DNA from: Armatimonadota bacterium | GTDB lineage: Bacteria > Armatimonadota > UBA5829 > DTJY01 | Direction: 5' to 3' | Assembly: GCA_029907255.1 (NCBI GenBank) | Contig: JARYMF010000011.1 | Coordinates: forward strand, 27,236 to 91,235 | Length of the DNA stretch: 64,000 nt | In this document: piece after piece, positions 35,279 through 44,601 of the stretch | Layout of the letters: each line of letters opens with the position of its first letter | Position numbering within the stretch: the first letter of the stretch is position 1 | Translations under genes and position numbers: made by a program | The notes under the pieces: generated by a model | Told to the model about the DNA's origin: nothing | What the model saw: the letters and a program-made list of their open reading frames with translations, nothing else | Databases searched by the model: none

Positions 35279-35962
35279 TCAAGAATCGAGAATTCGCTCA
35301 GGTGAGGGTTGCATCATTTGCTCTTTAAGCTCATCGCTTAGAGGAACTTCACCGCTTGCTAGGGCTTCAAGGAAAGCTTCTACAACCATGGGGTCAAACT
35401 GTGTTCCTGAACAATTTTTGAGTTCTTCTATTGCTACTTGTAAGGGCAAGGCATCTCGCCAAGGGACATCCGAGACTAAAATATCGAAGCTTTCTGCAAC
35501 GGCAATTATTCGTGCACCAAGAGGTATGTCATGGCCTGATAGCCCGTCTGGATATCCTTTACCGTCAAATCTTTCGTGGTGGTGTTTTATCATTGGGATA
35601 GAATCATGGAGCTCCGGCACACGTTCTAACATTCGTATTGCAATTGTGGAGTGTAGCCTCATTATTTCGAATTCACGTTCGCTTAGGCGGCCTAATTTCT
35701 CAACAATCTGGGGAGAAATTCCAACTTTTCCAACGTCATGTAGAATTGCTGCGTTTTTGAGGTCTGTCATCACTTTGCGAGGAAGGTCTAACCGCCTGCC
35801 AATCGCTAGCGCATAAGCTGCCACACGGTCACTGTGGCCATCAGGTGCGCCCAGGCTTGAGGAGCGAACGTTCAACATACCAAGGAGAGCTTCTGACTCG
35901 GATTTAAGATTAGGTTCTTTTATTTTTTCAGGTTGCTCGTTTGGTATTTCCTTAGATAACAT
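35279..35962 (-). CDS. HD-GYP-domain phosphodiesterase
   Basis: HD-GYP proteins hydrolyse cyclic di-GMP. The 227-residue protein is almost only the catalytic domain: GHSDRVAAYALAIG, AAILHDVGKVGI with the metal-binding HD, a His in EIMRLHSTIA, HHHERFDGKGYPDG with the GYP motif, and ARIIAVAESFD. The position of the DxxxD segment reads AESFD, a common variant of ADxxD. There is no receiver or membrane part. Together with the c-di-GMP riboswitch in this window it shows that this second messenger is used. It lies between selA and tRNA-Sec and may share their transcript. Confidence 0.93.
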   Translation of the reverse strand: MLSKEIPNEQPEKIKEPNLKSESEALLGMLNVRSSSLGAPDGHSDRVAAYALAIGRRLDLPRKVMTDLKNAAILHDVGKVGISPQIVEKLGRLSEREFEIMRLHSTIAIRMLERVPELHDSIPMIKHHHERFDGKGYPDGLSGHDIPLGARIIAVAESFDILVSDVPWRDALPLQVAIEELKNCSGTQFDPMVVEAFLEALASGEVPLSDELKEQMMQPSPERILDS

Positions 35963-36066
35963 GCTATCAGGCCCCCAACTCCAAATTGCTAGAATTCGGT
36001 CTTTATTATTATCGGCCTGAAAAGAGATTAACAGCAGGTTTTGTTTTATCTTAATTTTATAATTCG

Positions 36067-37470
36067 TTAGTGGGAAAGTATTTGGGAAGCAACTTGGGCA
36101 ATAACGTCAATTTCAGAATCTTCAACCGTTCTAATATCGAGAAGGAATTTATCGTCGCCTACCCTGCCGAAAATCGGTGGATTTGCTTCTCTGAATTTTT
36201 GGGCAAGGTCTATTGGGGAGATGTCTGCATTATAAATGGCAATCAGTTTTGTAGGAAGCTGTTGTCCTGGGAGTGAGCCGCCCCCAACTTCCGAAAAACC
36301 ATCGAAAATTTCAATTTTCGCATTGTCGCCAATAGAAGTTATTAGTTTTGCTTTTAGCTGATTTGCAGCATGAGTGATTTCTGGCAATGTTCTGCTTATA
36401 TAACGAAGTGTCGGGATGTTTCGAATGACAGTATCAGAATCTACATAGAGTTTAAGAGTTGCTTCCAGGGCGGCAATTGTTAATTTATCTATACGAAATG
36501 TTCGCGACAGCGGATTTCGTGCCATCGCTTCCACGAATTCTTTTCGCCCGACTATTATCCCTGATTGTGGCCCGCCCAAGAGTTTATCACCGCTAAATGT
36601 AACGATATCAGCACCAGCACGAATACTTTCCTGCACCGTAGGTTCAGACTTAAGTCCAAAGCGAGACATGTCAATAAGTGCTCCACTTCCTATGTCTTCC
36701 ATCACGGGGATGCCTTTCTTCTTGCCTAGCTCGGCAAGTTCGCTGAGCGCTGGTGATTTTGCAAAACCGACAATGCAAAAGTTGCTTGTATGTACTTTTA
36801 GTATTAGTCCAGTTTCCTCAGATATTGCATTTTCATAGTCAGAAACATAGGTGCGGTTTGTTGTTCCTACTTCTATTAGTTTGACGCCCGCACTAGCCAT
36901 TATATCGGGCATCCGGAAAGAGCCGCCAATTTCGACTAGTTCTCCTCGCGAAACTATGACCTCCCGACCGCATGCTAGAGTGTTGAGCGCAAGAAATACT
37001 GCAGCGGCGTTATTGTTCACAACGAGAGCCGATTCCGCTCCCGTTAAATTTTTGAGTAACTCTTGGTAGTGTTCCGACCTCTTTCCTCTTCCACCCGTCT
37101 TAATATCTATTTCGAGATTACAATGTCCAGAAGCGACATCTATGAGGGCTTTCTGTGCAGCTGCCGGGAGCACTGCGCGACCTAAACCTGTGTGAAGCAC
37201 AATGCCTGTGGCATTTATAGCTCGTCTGATGGAGGTATTTGCAAGGGCTTTGGCGCGAAGGCGGATATCTTGTGCAAGTCTTTCTAACGATATGTCTTCT
37301 TCTTTTACGGTAAAACCTTCGCGGATACGGCTACGTATTTCGTCAAGGGTCTTCCTTGCTGCTTCAGCTACATATGGCCTTGGAATTTCACCAATGAGCT
37401 CTTTTAACGAAGGTTCACCTAGCAATCTGTCAATTGACGGCAGTGACCGTAAAAGGTTTTTGTTTGTCAT
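36067..37470 (-). CDS. selA: L-seryl-tRNA(Sec) selenium transferase
   Basis: SelA converts seryl-tRNA(Sec) to selenocysteyl-tRNA using selenophosphate and PLP. The 467-residue length is normal. It has the N-terminal tRNA-binding region (LPSIDRLLGEPSL, RRAINATGIVLHTGLGRAVL), ALVVNNNAAAVFLALN, and the PLP-binding Lys in TFSGDKLLGGPQSGIIVG. The gene is on the same strand as the tRNA-Sec gene downstream and follows the ubiB-like gene by 46 bases. selB, selD and a selenoprotein gene are not in the window. Confidence 0.97.
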   Translation of the reverse strand: MTNKNLLRSLPSIDRLLGEPSLKELIGEIPRPYVAEAARKTLDEIRSRIREGFTVKEEDISLERLAQDIRLRAKALANTSIRRAINATGIVLHTGLGRAVLPAAAQKALIDVASGHCNLEIDIKTGGRGKRSEHYQELLKNLTGAESALVVNNNAAAVFLALNTLACGREVIVSRGELVEIGGSFRMPDIMASAGVKLIEVGTTNRTYVSDYENAISEETGLILKVHTSNFCIVGFAKSPALSELAELGKKKGIPVMEDIGSGALIDMSRFGLKSEPTVQESIRAGADIVTFSGDKLLGGPQSGIIVGRKEFVEAMARNPLSRTFRIDKLTIAALEATLKLYVDSDTVIRNIPTLRYISRTLPEITHAANQLKAKLITSIGDNAKIEIFDGFSEVGGGSLPGQQLPTKLIAIYNADISPIDLAQKFREANPPIFGRVGDDKFLLDIRTVEDSEIDVIAQVASQILSH

Positions 37471-37516
37471 GGAAAAGCTCTCAAAATGGACTTTGGCTTA
37501 TTATACATTATTTATT

Positions 37517-39169
37517 TTAAAGTTTTCCTGCACGAAGTATTGCAATCATCAACCAAAAGCCAAAAATTACGGAAATGCCAAATCCAATGAGTGCAATGAT
37601 TGGATATCCGTGCCATAAAGGGCCTATCTTTGCGGCAACAATGAGAGCGGAGGCGACAATTGTAGCACTAGCTACTAGTGCAAATGAAAGGCGGTTGGCT
37701 GCTCTTTCGAGGGAACGCATAAGGCCTTCCAATCCTTCATGCTTAAAATTGATGCGGAACGAACCTTCAACCATCCGCCCTAGGAGATATTGTGCCATGT
37801 CGGGAAGTGAGAGAAGGAAATTCTTGAATAAGACTAAACTTTTATAGGCTTGGTTTGCCAGGGTGTTGATGGAGAACTCTTCGCGCATTGCGCGTCTGAC
37901 ATAGGGACGGGCTTCCCCTGCAAAATCAAAATCAGGGTATAGTTGACGTGCTATTCCATCAATGTTTACTAGCACCTTGACCAATAAGAACATATTTGAC
38001 GGCAATCGCACGTGGTTCTTCGCACTGATTTGGAAGGCCTTGCGGAGAAGCTCTCCCATCCTGATTTCTTTTAGCGGAGCACCGTAGAATTGCCTAAGTG
38101 CCCTGTCAATTTCAAGCTCGAAGGCCCTGCGATTTAGGTCTTGGGGATAGCTGCCTATTCGTAAAATTTCTTCTGCAAAGCCTGCGGAGTTTTCTTGTAT
38201 GTATTCCGCTAGCAAAATTGTGACAGCAGTTTTTAGGCGGTGATCTAGCCTACCCGCAATACCGAAATCAAGAAGGCCAATTGCACAATCATCAAGCACG
38301 ACTAAATTGCCTGGATGGGGGTCACCATGGAAAAACCCGTGTATAAAAATCATTTCCATGAAAGCCTTAGCTAGATTCTTCGCCACATTTTTTCTATCAA
38401 GGCCATGCTCATCAAGTTCGTGGATGTCGGTGATTTTTATACCTGTGATTTGTTCAATTGTGAGTACCCTGGGGGTTGTATATTCCCAATACACCATTGG
38501 AACGCGAACAAATTTCAACTCTTTCAAATTTTCCCTAATTCGGTCGGTGTTCCGCCCTTCATGAGTATAGTCAAGTTCTTGGCGAATTGTGATGGCAAAC
38601 TCTTCAACTAGGTCAGAAATGCCTAATGTGCGCATGCGTTCAGAGTGTTGTTCCACAAAATGAGCAAGCCCCTGAAGTATTTCAAGGTCTGTTTCAATCA
38701 CGCGGTGTATATCGGGTCGCTGGATTTTTACTACAACTTTAGTGCCGTTTTTTAATGTTGCAAGATGGGTTTGTCCAAGAGATGCAGCGGCAAGCGGCGT
38801 TTCATCGAAATGTTCAAAAATAGAATCTGGCGCCATGCCGAATTCCTCTTCGATAACTTTGAAAATTTTGTTAATTGGCACAGTTGGAGCGGTATCTTGA
38901 AGCTTCTCAAGTTCAGCGACGTATTGCGCGGGAATGATATCTGGGCGTGTGCTTAAAAGTTGTCCAAGTTTGATGAAAGTCGGCCCTAGTTCCTCAAGAG
39001 ATTCTCTGACATCAGTTGGGTCGGGGAGAATTCCTTTGCCATGTGGTCGCAAATGAAAAAGTTCTGAGAGGCCCAATTGGGCAAGAAGATGTTCCCATTG
39101 ATGGCGTGCCAAAACGCGCCCCATTTCAATGAATCGTGCGAGGTGTCGTCTTCTTTTTTCGAATACCAC
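37517..39169 (-). CDS. ABC1/UbiB-family atypical protein kinase
   Basis: The 550-residue protein starts with GTG (GGAT eight bases upstream). It belongs to the UbiB/ABC1/ADCK family, ATP-binding kinase-like proteins that support isoprenoid-quinone synthesis or lipid handling at the membrane. Visible are the KxGQ motif in FIKLGQLLSTRPD, the Ala-rich loop LAAASLGQTH in place of a P-loop, VVVKIQRPDI, the catalytic FFHGDPHPGNLVV and the metal-binding LLDFGIAGRL. Two C-terminal membrane helices follow (about 495-545). The phasin-like gene lies 33 bases upstream and selA 46 bases downstream. Confidence 0.93.
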   Translation of the reverse strand: MVFEKRRRHLARFIEMGRVLARHQWEHLLAQLGLSELFHLRPHGKGILPDPTDVRESLEELGPTFIKLGQLLSTRPDIIPAQYVAELEKLQDTAPTVPINKIFKVIEEEFGMAPDSIFEHFDETPLAAASLGQTHLATLKNGTKVVVKIQRPDIHRVIETDLEILQGLAHFVEQHSERMRTLGISDLVEEFAITIRQELDYTHEGRNTDRIRENLKELKFVRVPMVYWEYTTPRVLTIEQITGIKITDIHELDEHGLDRKNVAKNLAKAFMEMIFIHGFFHGDPHPGNLVVLDDCAIGLLDFGIAGRLDHRLKTAVTILLAEYIQENSAGFAEEILRIGSYPQDLNRRAFELEIDRALRQFYGAPLKEIRMGELLRKAFQISAKNHVRLPSNMFLLVKVLVNIDGIARQLYPDFDFAGEARPYVRRAMREEFSINTLANQAYKSLVLFKNFLLSLPDMAQYLLGRMVEGSFRINFKHEGLEGLMRSLERAANRLSFALVASATIVASALIVAAKIGPLWHGYPIIALIGFGISVIFGFWLMIAILRAGKL

Positions 39170-39202
39170 TGTACTTATCCGTTGCTCAGTTGTGAGGACT
39201 GA

Positions 39203-39535
39203 CTATTCCGAGCCCTCCGATTTTTGCAGTTTTGAAGTAAGTTCTTCTACGCGTTTTTCTAATTCATCTATCTTTTTCTCGAGTGTTCCAATCTGTCGTC
39301 GGTCGGCTATGTCTAGCTCTTTAAGCATTTGTCTAATCTGGTTGCGGATTTTTTCATTAAGATTTTTGCCTTGTTCTTCCGCTTTAGATACCCATTCTTC
39401 GAAGAGCTTCTTGCCTTCTTCGCTTGTTAGTTCGCCGCGTTCGACAAATTCATCAATCAGTTGCTTGATTTTTTCTTTTGATAAAGCGGCCACTCCTAAC
39501 CCTATAAACATGAATCTGCGAAGGGTTTCAAACAT
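39203..39535 (-). CDS. Phasin-like coiled-coil protein
   Basis: AAGGAGGTGCGG lies just before the ATG. The 110-residue protein has a short hydrophobic N-terminus (MFIGLGVAALSKEKIKQLID), a helical region with VERGELTSEEGKKLFEEWV, and a long C-terminal coiled coil (IGTLEKKIDELEKRVEELTSKL). This is the layout of PhaI/PhaF-type polyhydroxyalkanoate-granule proteins, which often lie next to UbiB-like genes. No PHA synthase is here, so a granule role is not certain. Confidence 0.75.
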   Translation of the reverse strand: MFETLRRFMFIGLGVAALSKEKIKQLIDEFVERGELTSEEGKKLFEEWVSKAEEQGKNLNEKIRNQIRQMLKELDIADRRQIGTLEKKIDELEKRVEELTSKLQKSEGSE

Positions 39536-39602
39536 GTGTACCGCACCTCCTTACTTAATTATAATTTTTACTCTTAAGCTGCTAGAAGGGTTTGGAGGTA
39601 GG

Positions 39603-40112
39603 CTAATCTCGGCGCCAGTATACCCTTGCTAGCTTTGTATCTTCTGACCAGTGGTACTCTACTTCGCCACGGTATGCTTTGTAAAGTTGCCGACCAATTC
39701 TTTGGGCAAGTTTTTCGTTGGTTGTCCAAACAACCAGTCCATCGTTGGAATGCTCAATATCTATGATGCGTTCAATTGGATTTATGGTCATTGCGCGTTC
39801 ATTTTCGTTATTTAACAAGTTTACTATGTCTTGTTCATGATTTTTTACAAAGTTGCCGCTAATGTTGACTATTCCGCCGGGCATTCTGTCGTGTATTTTT
39901 TGGCAGGCAGGACATAAAGTATAAATAATCTTCTTCGCGTTTTTTAATAGTTTTGCGGCTTGGCTCTCCAATTGCCAGCGGTCTCCGGCGTATACACACT
40001 TGCATTCGCGGCAAACGGATATTTCTTCTGGTTTTTCGCGGTTTAGGTATGGATCACCATAATCTTGGACATTCCTTCTAATGTGGACAACTTTTTGCTC
40101 AGATGATGCCAT
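39603..40112 (-). CDS. Zinc-ribbon protein (NMD3-like/BCAM0308-type)
   Basis: The ATG at 40110-40112 has AGGAGG eight bases upstream and is preferred over a longer frame. The 169-residue protein has a four-Cys zinc ribbon (CRECKCVYAGDRW and CPACQKI), then a helical linker and a C-terminal domain containing GLVVWTTNEKLAQRIGRQLYKAY. Small bacterial proteins of this pattern are annotated as BCAM0308-like and resemble the NMD3 zinc ribbon; their function is not established. It precedes the phasin-like gene on the same strand. Confidence 0.7.
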   Translation of the reverse strand: MASSEQKVVHIRRNVQDYGDPYLNREKPEEISVCRECKCVYAGDRWQLESQAAKLLKNAKKIIYTLCPACQKIHDRMPGGIVNISGNFVKNHEQDIVNLLNNENERAMTINPIERIIDIEHSNDGLVVWTTNEKLAQRIGRQLYKAYRGEVEYHWSEDTKLARVYWRRD

Positions 40113-40474
40113 AATTGATTCCTCCTGCAGGCGAGTAATTAGAAAGCTTAAGTGCAAGGTCTTTTAGGTGAATTAGTGGAGTTGTTTGGTAGATGTGTGC
40201 CATGTGGTTAATTTTGCCTCGTTTCATAATCTTTAGAGGTCAATTATTGTTTACCCAGGTTTTTTTGATATAAAACAAGCTGAGCAAAATGCTACTAGGG
40301 CAGAGAAATTATTAGCAAGGTTTTTTCTTAGTGATTATCAAAAGTCTAAACAATGCATTGCCAGGCAATTGTTTTTGTAGGAAGCCTTGGTAGACCTTTG
40401 GTTAGTATCTTGTTTTTTTTGCGAAATTGTGAAAAATCTTTAGAAGCATAAATTGCTTATATTTAAAATCCGAT
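40113..40474. other. AT-rich intergenic region
   Basis: About 360 bases with no open frame I can support. It contains the ribosome binding site of the zinc-ribbon protein and several T runs. A weak hairpin AAGCA-ATTTA-TGCTT with a later T run lies after the stop of the minus-strand gene that begins at 41353. No RNA gene was recognised. Confidence 0.4.
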
Positions 40475-41353
40475 TTACTGCGCCTTATTTTGCTCCGGGA
40501 GTAGCTCAATAGTGTAATTGCTTGTCACGTCTACTATTTGGACAGTTCGGCTTGGTGTAGAGCCAGGAACAGGAGGAACCGAAATTGGCGTCTCGATTTT
40601 CGTATGAATACTTCCATTGGCTGATATAAGTCTTCCGTTGCTTATATCAAAAGTTAACGTACTCTCGCCAGCTTGGCTTCCTCTGGTTCCTTCTTCTTGG
40701 CTTTCATTGGCTTCATTTATAGGTGTTGTCAACTTTTGTTTTATAATTGCTACTTGCCCACCTGGTGAAGTTTTAATTTCTTCAAGCTGAAAATCAAGTT
40801 TCAGCTTTGATTTTGTATCAATGGGAAGTGGCATCTCGGCGGACCAAACATCTCCTGGGGCAACAGGTTTGTCGGGTAGAATAGCCAATAGCAAAATTGA
40901 TTCCACAGCTCCAAAATCAAGTGCATGGCGTCGCTTTGGTTCTTTCTGATTTGAAGTTGAAGAGCTGGAAATACTTCCATTAGGGTTTAATTGGATAGTT
41001 CTTACATCTTTTGATGGTTTGTATCCATAAATTGCCTTCCCAGAAATTTTCATATACTCATCTTCGGTATCTATTGCAATCTCAACCTTGCCGTTCTCAA
41101 GAGTTTTTGTGCAGCGCATTCGAATTATAGAAGTAAGTTGCATATCCAAGTCAGTTGTGGCCGAGCCTGTTATTGTTCGCGTGCCTGTTATTTTTTGCAC
41201 GATTTTGTACCGATTAATCTTGCCAGGGGAAAAGGAGTACGCTAGCTTAATTCCTTGTTGTGGTATGTTTGTTTGCTCTTCGGCTTTGATTGTTTCTGCC
41301 GCCAATGCTCCAAGTATGTACGCAGCAATTGTTAAGAACCATAAGTGCTTCAT
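40475..41353 (-). CDS. Secreted beta-rich protein of unknown function
   Basis: The start is set at ATG 41351-41353, where the protein begins MKHLWFLTIAAYILGALAAE, a clear signal peptide; a longer frame upstream has no signal. The 292-residue mature region is rich in beta strands and Thr, with TRTITGSATTDLDMQLTS and DVWSAEMPLPIDTKSK, similar in style to secreted DUF6263-like proteins. It is probably periplasmic or on the surface. I cannot assign a function. It is divergent from the OB-fold protein at 41463, and the two probably share a promoter region. Confidence 0.7.
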   Translation of the reverse strand: MKHLWFLTIAAYILGALAAETIKAEEQTNIPQQGIKLAYSFSPGKINRYKIVQKITGTRTITGSATTDLDMQLTSIIRMRCTKTLENGKVEIAIDTEDEYMKISGKAIYGYKPSKDVRTIQLNPNGSISSSSTSNQKEPKRRHALDFGAVESILLLAILPDKPVAPGDVWSAEMPLPIDTKSKLKLDFQLEEIKTSPGGQVAIIKQKLTTPINEANESQEEGTRGSQAGESTLTFDISNGRLISANGSIHTKIETPISVPPVPGSTPSRTVQIVDVTSNYTIELLPEQNKAQ

Positions 41354-41462
41354 GGCAACCCTATTATATTTTTCCTTGCCCATTACGTCAATTGCGCAAT
41401 GACAAAGTTTTGTTAGGCCTATTTGCGCGGTATATAAATATTGAAATTGGTTGGTGATTGCA

Positions 41463-41888
41463 ATGGGCGCTTGGAGAATTCCGCTTGCTATTTTAATGAT
41501 TGCCTTTTTAGCAGGATTCTTTACCCAACGTGCTGTAATGGATACACAGGTGCGGACAATCGCGGATGTAAAGGCTGGAAACACCTGTGGCGGAACGGCT
41601 GTAATCAAGGGCAAAATTATTTATGCTTCTGATAATCATTTTATCTTGCAAGATTCCACTGGAAAAGCCGAGCTTGCCACTTGCCCCACATGGTACAAAC
41701 AAATTCCTCTTATAAAAGGTGAAGAAGCAATCGTTGTTGGCGAGGTTCTGAAAAATCCCTCGCTACTCGGAAATTGTGAAATAATCCTAAGCGTTTATAA
41801 GATATTTACGGACCACGGAACAATTGTTGTGCGAGGTAGACCAGGTAAGCCTCCCTGGATGATGGCATCTAGGCCTGCTTCTGACTAG
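41463..41888 (+). CDS. Membrane-anchored OB-fold-like protein
   Basis: The ATG at 41463 has GGTGA five bases upstream. The 141-residue protein has an N-terminal membrane anchor (WRIPLAILMIAFLAGFFTQR) and an extracytoplasmic domain with VRTIADVKAG, GTAVIKGKIIYASDNHFILQD, KAELATCPTW and GEEAIVVGEVLKN. This is the pattern of a single OB fold (bacterial BOF/YgiW-like or CcmE-like beta barrel). It has three cysteines, two of which could pair. Function unknown. Confidence 0.7.
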   Translation: MGAWRIPLAILMIAFLAGFFTQRAVMDTQVRTIADVKAGNTCGGTAVIKGKIIYASDNHFILQDSTGKAELATCPTWYKQIPLIKGEEAIVVGEVLKNPSLLGNCEIILSVYKIFTDHGTIVVRGRPGKPPWMMASRPASD

Positions 41889-41912
41889 TCTTGATTAGAG
41901 GAGTTTTATACC

Positions 41913-43331
41913 TTACGGCTCGCCACAGAAAAACCTCTTTGTTACGGTCTTAAGAGGCTTCCCAGAGTTATCTAAAGCTTTGATTTCTACGATATGCTCG
42001 CCATAATCAAGCTTTGAAGTATCGATTTCAAAGGTAAAAGGCGGGACACTGCTTATTGCTTTACATTGACCATCGACCCACAAAGCAACAAATTGGAGCT
42101 CTGGAAGCCCTGAGGCATCGAGAGATAATGTAAATTTTCCCGTTAACGTTGGCACATTTCTTTCCGTCATCTTTTTATATGCAAGGAGAGATTGGCGAAG
42201 CTGCTGTCTAATCCACTCTTTGTCGTAGCGCGGTAGCCTTATTCTAATGTGTGTGACTGGAAGGCCCAAACCGGGAAGATTGTCTAAAGCATGGTCTTGC
42301 TTTCCGATTAGCGGTGGCAGAGAGCGCCATATTCCATCACCACATTGTATATCCACCGAAAATGAATTTTCTTTTGATTGGGGGTCATAGGCTAAACTTA
42401 AATAACCTGAGAAAAGCGGGGGTGTTCCTTCAAGCCATTGGCTGTCTTTCGAAACTGGTTCAACAACGCAAACTTGTGGTGAGTCGCCTGATTCTATTGC
42501 GTGCCTAGAAGGTTGAATCATAAAACCGCCTCGCGTTTCAAAGTCAGAACCATCTTTTTGCCCATTAGCAATAGGTGCTGTTGAGATTGTAATTACGCCA
42601 GTATGGTTGGTGTTGATTTGCCCTACGCCGGTGTATCCGGTAGCGTCGAAGCGCCCCACCCCATGAACTGGTCGCTTAACAATTGCTATTGTTTCTGTGC
42701 CGTCTTCATAGATGGCGTCAACTTTTCCGCCTGTTTTGTTTTCAAAAATAATCTCTTTTGCATAGCGTTTTGGAAGATGCACAAGGATTACAAGCACATC
42801 TCCAATGCAAGGCGAATATCCAGATGGCAGCGGAGCCAGGACACCTCTTTGCTCAAGAAAGACTTGATTGCCAACAAAAGGAGCGAGGTTTCGGAATATG
42901 GCAGTACCGGTTGGAATGTTGGTTACAATACCTGAGCTGCCGGCGATGTGGCCTCCAAAACCTCTTGGGGCTTGGGCAAATTCTCGAGGCAGAATGCTTA
43001 TAATTAACGGCGTATCCCCTTGCTTTTCTGGAATGGAACCGACTCTAATGCGAATACCATGGACTGCAACCGCGGCAACTTTTCCCTCTTGTGCATATTT
43101 GCTCGCCGAATAACCGCGTGATACTTCGGTTGCAGGTCTAGTTACTCGGCCAACAATTGTATACGAAGTTCCTTTATCAAGGCTGACTTCGACAGCGCCA
43201 TTAGCGCGATTGGCAATTCGGATTCTGTAAAGTTCTTGGCAGTCCTGTGCAAAGGCAAAGTTGTTATTAAGCAGTCCTCCGCATAAGGTGACAAGTAACG
43301 CTACCGCTGCATTATTAATCATTTGCATCAT
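41913..43331 (-). CDS. Secreted protein of unknown function, about 472 residues
   Basis: Several ATG codons near 43322-43349 could start this gene, all overlapping the end of the GHL10 gene; 43331 gives a good signal peptide (MINNAAVALLVTLCGGLL, NNNFAFAQ). The mature protein is beta-rich, with segments such as GTSYTIVGRVTRPATEVSRG, GVLAPLPSGYSPCIGD and, near the end, FEIDTSKLDYGEHIVEIKAL, an Ig-like or carbohydrate-binding-like end domain. It is predicted to be exported. I do not recognise a family. The overlap suggests translation is coupled to the GHL10 gene. Confidence 0.65.
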   Translation of the reverse strand: MMQMINNAAVALLVTLCGGLLNNNFAFAQDCQELYRIRIANRANGAVEVSLDKGTSYTIVGRVTRPATEVSRGYSASKYAQEGKVAAVAVHGIRIRVGSIPEKQGDTPLIISILPREFAQAPRGFGGHIAGSSGIVTNIPTGTAIFRNLAPFVGNQVFLEQRGVLAPLPSGYSPCIGDVLVILVHLPKRYAKEIIFENKTGGKVDAIYEDGTETIAIVKRPVHGVGRFDATGYTGVGQINTNHTGVITISTAPIANGQKDGSDFETRGGFMIQPSRHAIESGDSPQVCVVEPVSKDSQWLEGTPPLFSGYLSLAYDPQSKENSFSVDIQCGDGIWRSLPPLIGKQDHALDNLPGLGLPVTHIRIRLPRYDKEWIRQQLRQSLLAYKKMTERNVPTLTGKFTLSLDASGLPELQFVALWVDGQCKAISSVPPFTFEIDTSKLDYGEHIVEIKALDNSGKPLKTVTKRFFCGEP

Positions 43332-44535
43332 GTGGCGGAATCGCATCATCTATAAATACTTCTTCCAAAATTTGCCACCATCCGTAGTCTTCAATATACA
43401 CTAAATCAAAGAGCATTATTCCTTGTGTATTGCAAAGGACCATATCAACTGCACTGCGGAACTTATCCGGTTTTTGCTTGTAGTCCAGCAGGTATAGACT
43501 GCCATACACATTGCTGGCACCGCTAATTGCCTTCATTGAAAGTTGACATGATGCCTCAACGCTTAGGTTTTCATTGCCTTTGGCTGAGCGTGCTTCTTCT
43601 CGTGTTACATCAGGGTAGTAGCAGCCTGTGCAAATGTAATCGAAGAGCTCTGCGAAACCTGTTTTATTGTAATCTGCCGTCATCCATTCATAGCCTGGAT
43701 GGAAATTCTCACTTCCCCAATTGACCCCGACATCAAAATAGGTGTCATACCAGGAGCCAACATAGACTCCGATTTTAATTTTGGGATTAACGGAACGCAC
43801 AAGGTGCACAGCATCTCTTGCGAAGTCTTTAATTTGCCAAGCCCGCCACTCAAGCCATTCTTTGTAATAGGGTCCGCGGATGATTCTTTCATCATCGCTT
43901 ATTATGAATATGTCATCTGGCCAGCGGAGGTTTGAAATGCCAATCCATTTTTCAAAAGTTGTCTTGCTGAGGGAGCTAAAATCACCGTAAAGATTTGGAT
44001 AGCGCATCCTATCGAATACTATGCCATTAATGTTGTAGCGATGGACGATTTCCCTGATAATTCTAAGTTCATATTCTCTTGCCGGACCGATAGGGTTAAC
44101 AAACACACCGAATGTTTCATGCCTTGAGTCTTGCATGAGCGAGAACTTAGGAGGATTTCCGCCTTCATATGTTATTACTTGCCACTCGGGTTGAGAATAT
44201 GCAGGACCTCGTTTCCATTTGCGGTGGCCTTCAGAAAAAACATTAATGCAGGCGTGTACTGGAATCCCTGCTGCGTGTCCTTCCTCAATCATTGTTTGCA
44301 GAAGGTCGAACGACTGAGGATAAAAATGTCCCTTGACCTCTTTGAGTCTTGGGGCAATTTCGCTAAGATAAAGTACTTCACCGCTGAGAGGTTTGACATC
44401 CACTATAATTGTGTTAATTCCCGCCCGGCTGGCTTTTCTTACTACTTCAGCGACGCCTTTTCTGGTTGATAGCTGTATGCTGTTTGCCTCGGCATCACAC
44501 CACAGTAGCCTTGCTTGCTGTTTTAAGTTGCTCAT
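43315..44535 (-). CDS. Glycosyl-hydrolase-like 10 (GHL10/DUF187) family protein
   Basis: The ATG at 44533-44535 is taken as the start; GGAGG lies 13 bases upstream. The 406-residue protein shows the TIM-barrel segments of GHL10: GINTIIVDVKPLSGEVLY, AGIPVHACINVFSEG, INGIVFDRMRYPNLYGDF, VNPKIKIGVYVGSWYD and FDYICTGCYYPDV. In related proteins Asp and Glu of these strands act on glycans, but few have a tested activity. No signal peptide is visible, unlike its neighbours on both sides, so it may act in the cytoplasm or be exported another way. Confidence 0.85.
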   Translation of the reverse strand: MSNLKQQARLLWCDAEANSIQLSTRKGVAEVVRKASRAGINTIIVDVKPLSGEVLYLSEIAPRLKEVKGHFYPQSFDLLQTMIEEGHAAGIPVHACINVFSEGHRKWKRGPAYSQPEWQVITYEGGNPPKFSLMQDSRHETFGVFVNPIGPAREYELRIIREIVHRYNINGIVFDRMRYPNLYGDFSSLSKTTFEKWIGISNLRWPDDIFIISDDERIIRGPYYKEWLEWRAWQIKDFARDAVHLVRSVNPKIKIGVYVGSWYDTYFDVGVNWGSENFHPGYEWMTADYNKTGFAELFDYICTGCYYPDVTREEARSAKGNENLSVEASCQLSMKAISGASNVYGSLYLLDYKQKPDKFRSAVDMVLCNTQGIMLFDLVYIEDYGWWQILEEVFIDDAIPPHDAND

Positions 44536-44601
44536 TGTATCTTTTTGGCCTCCATAGTACAAAAACTTTAAACTAGCAAAGGGATTAGACTATTGACGCC
44601 T

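Noticed and set aside
35271..35816. 181-codon open frame on the plus strand
   Set aside because: Antisense to the HD-GYP gene, whose catalytic motifs are unmistakable on the other strand.
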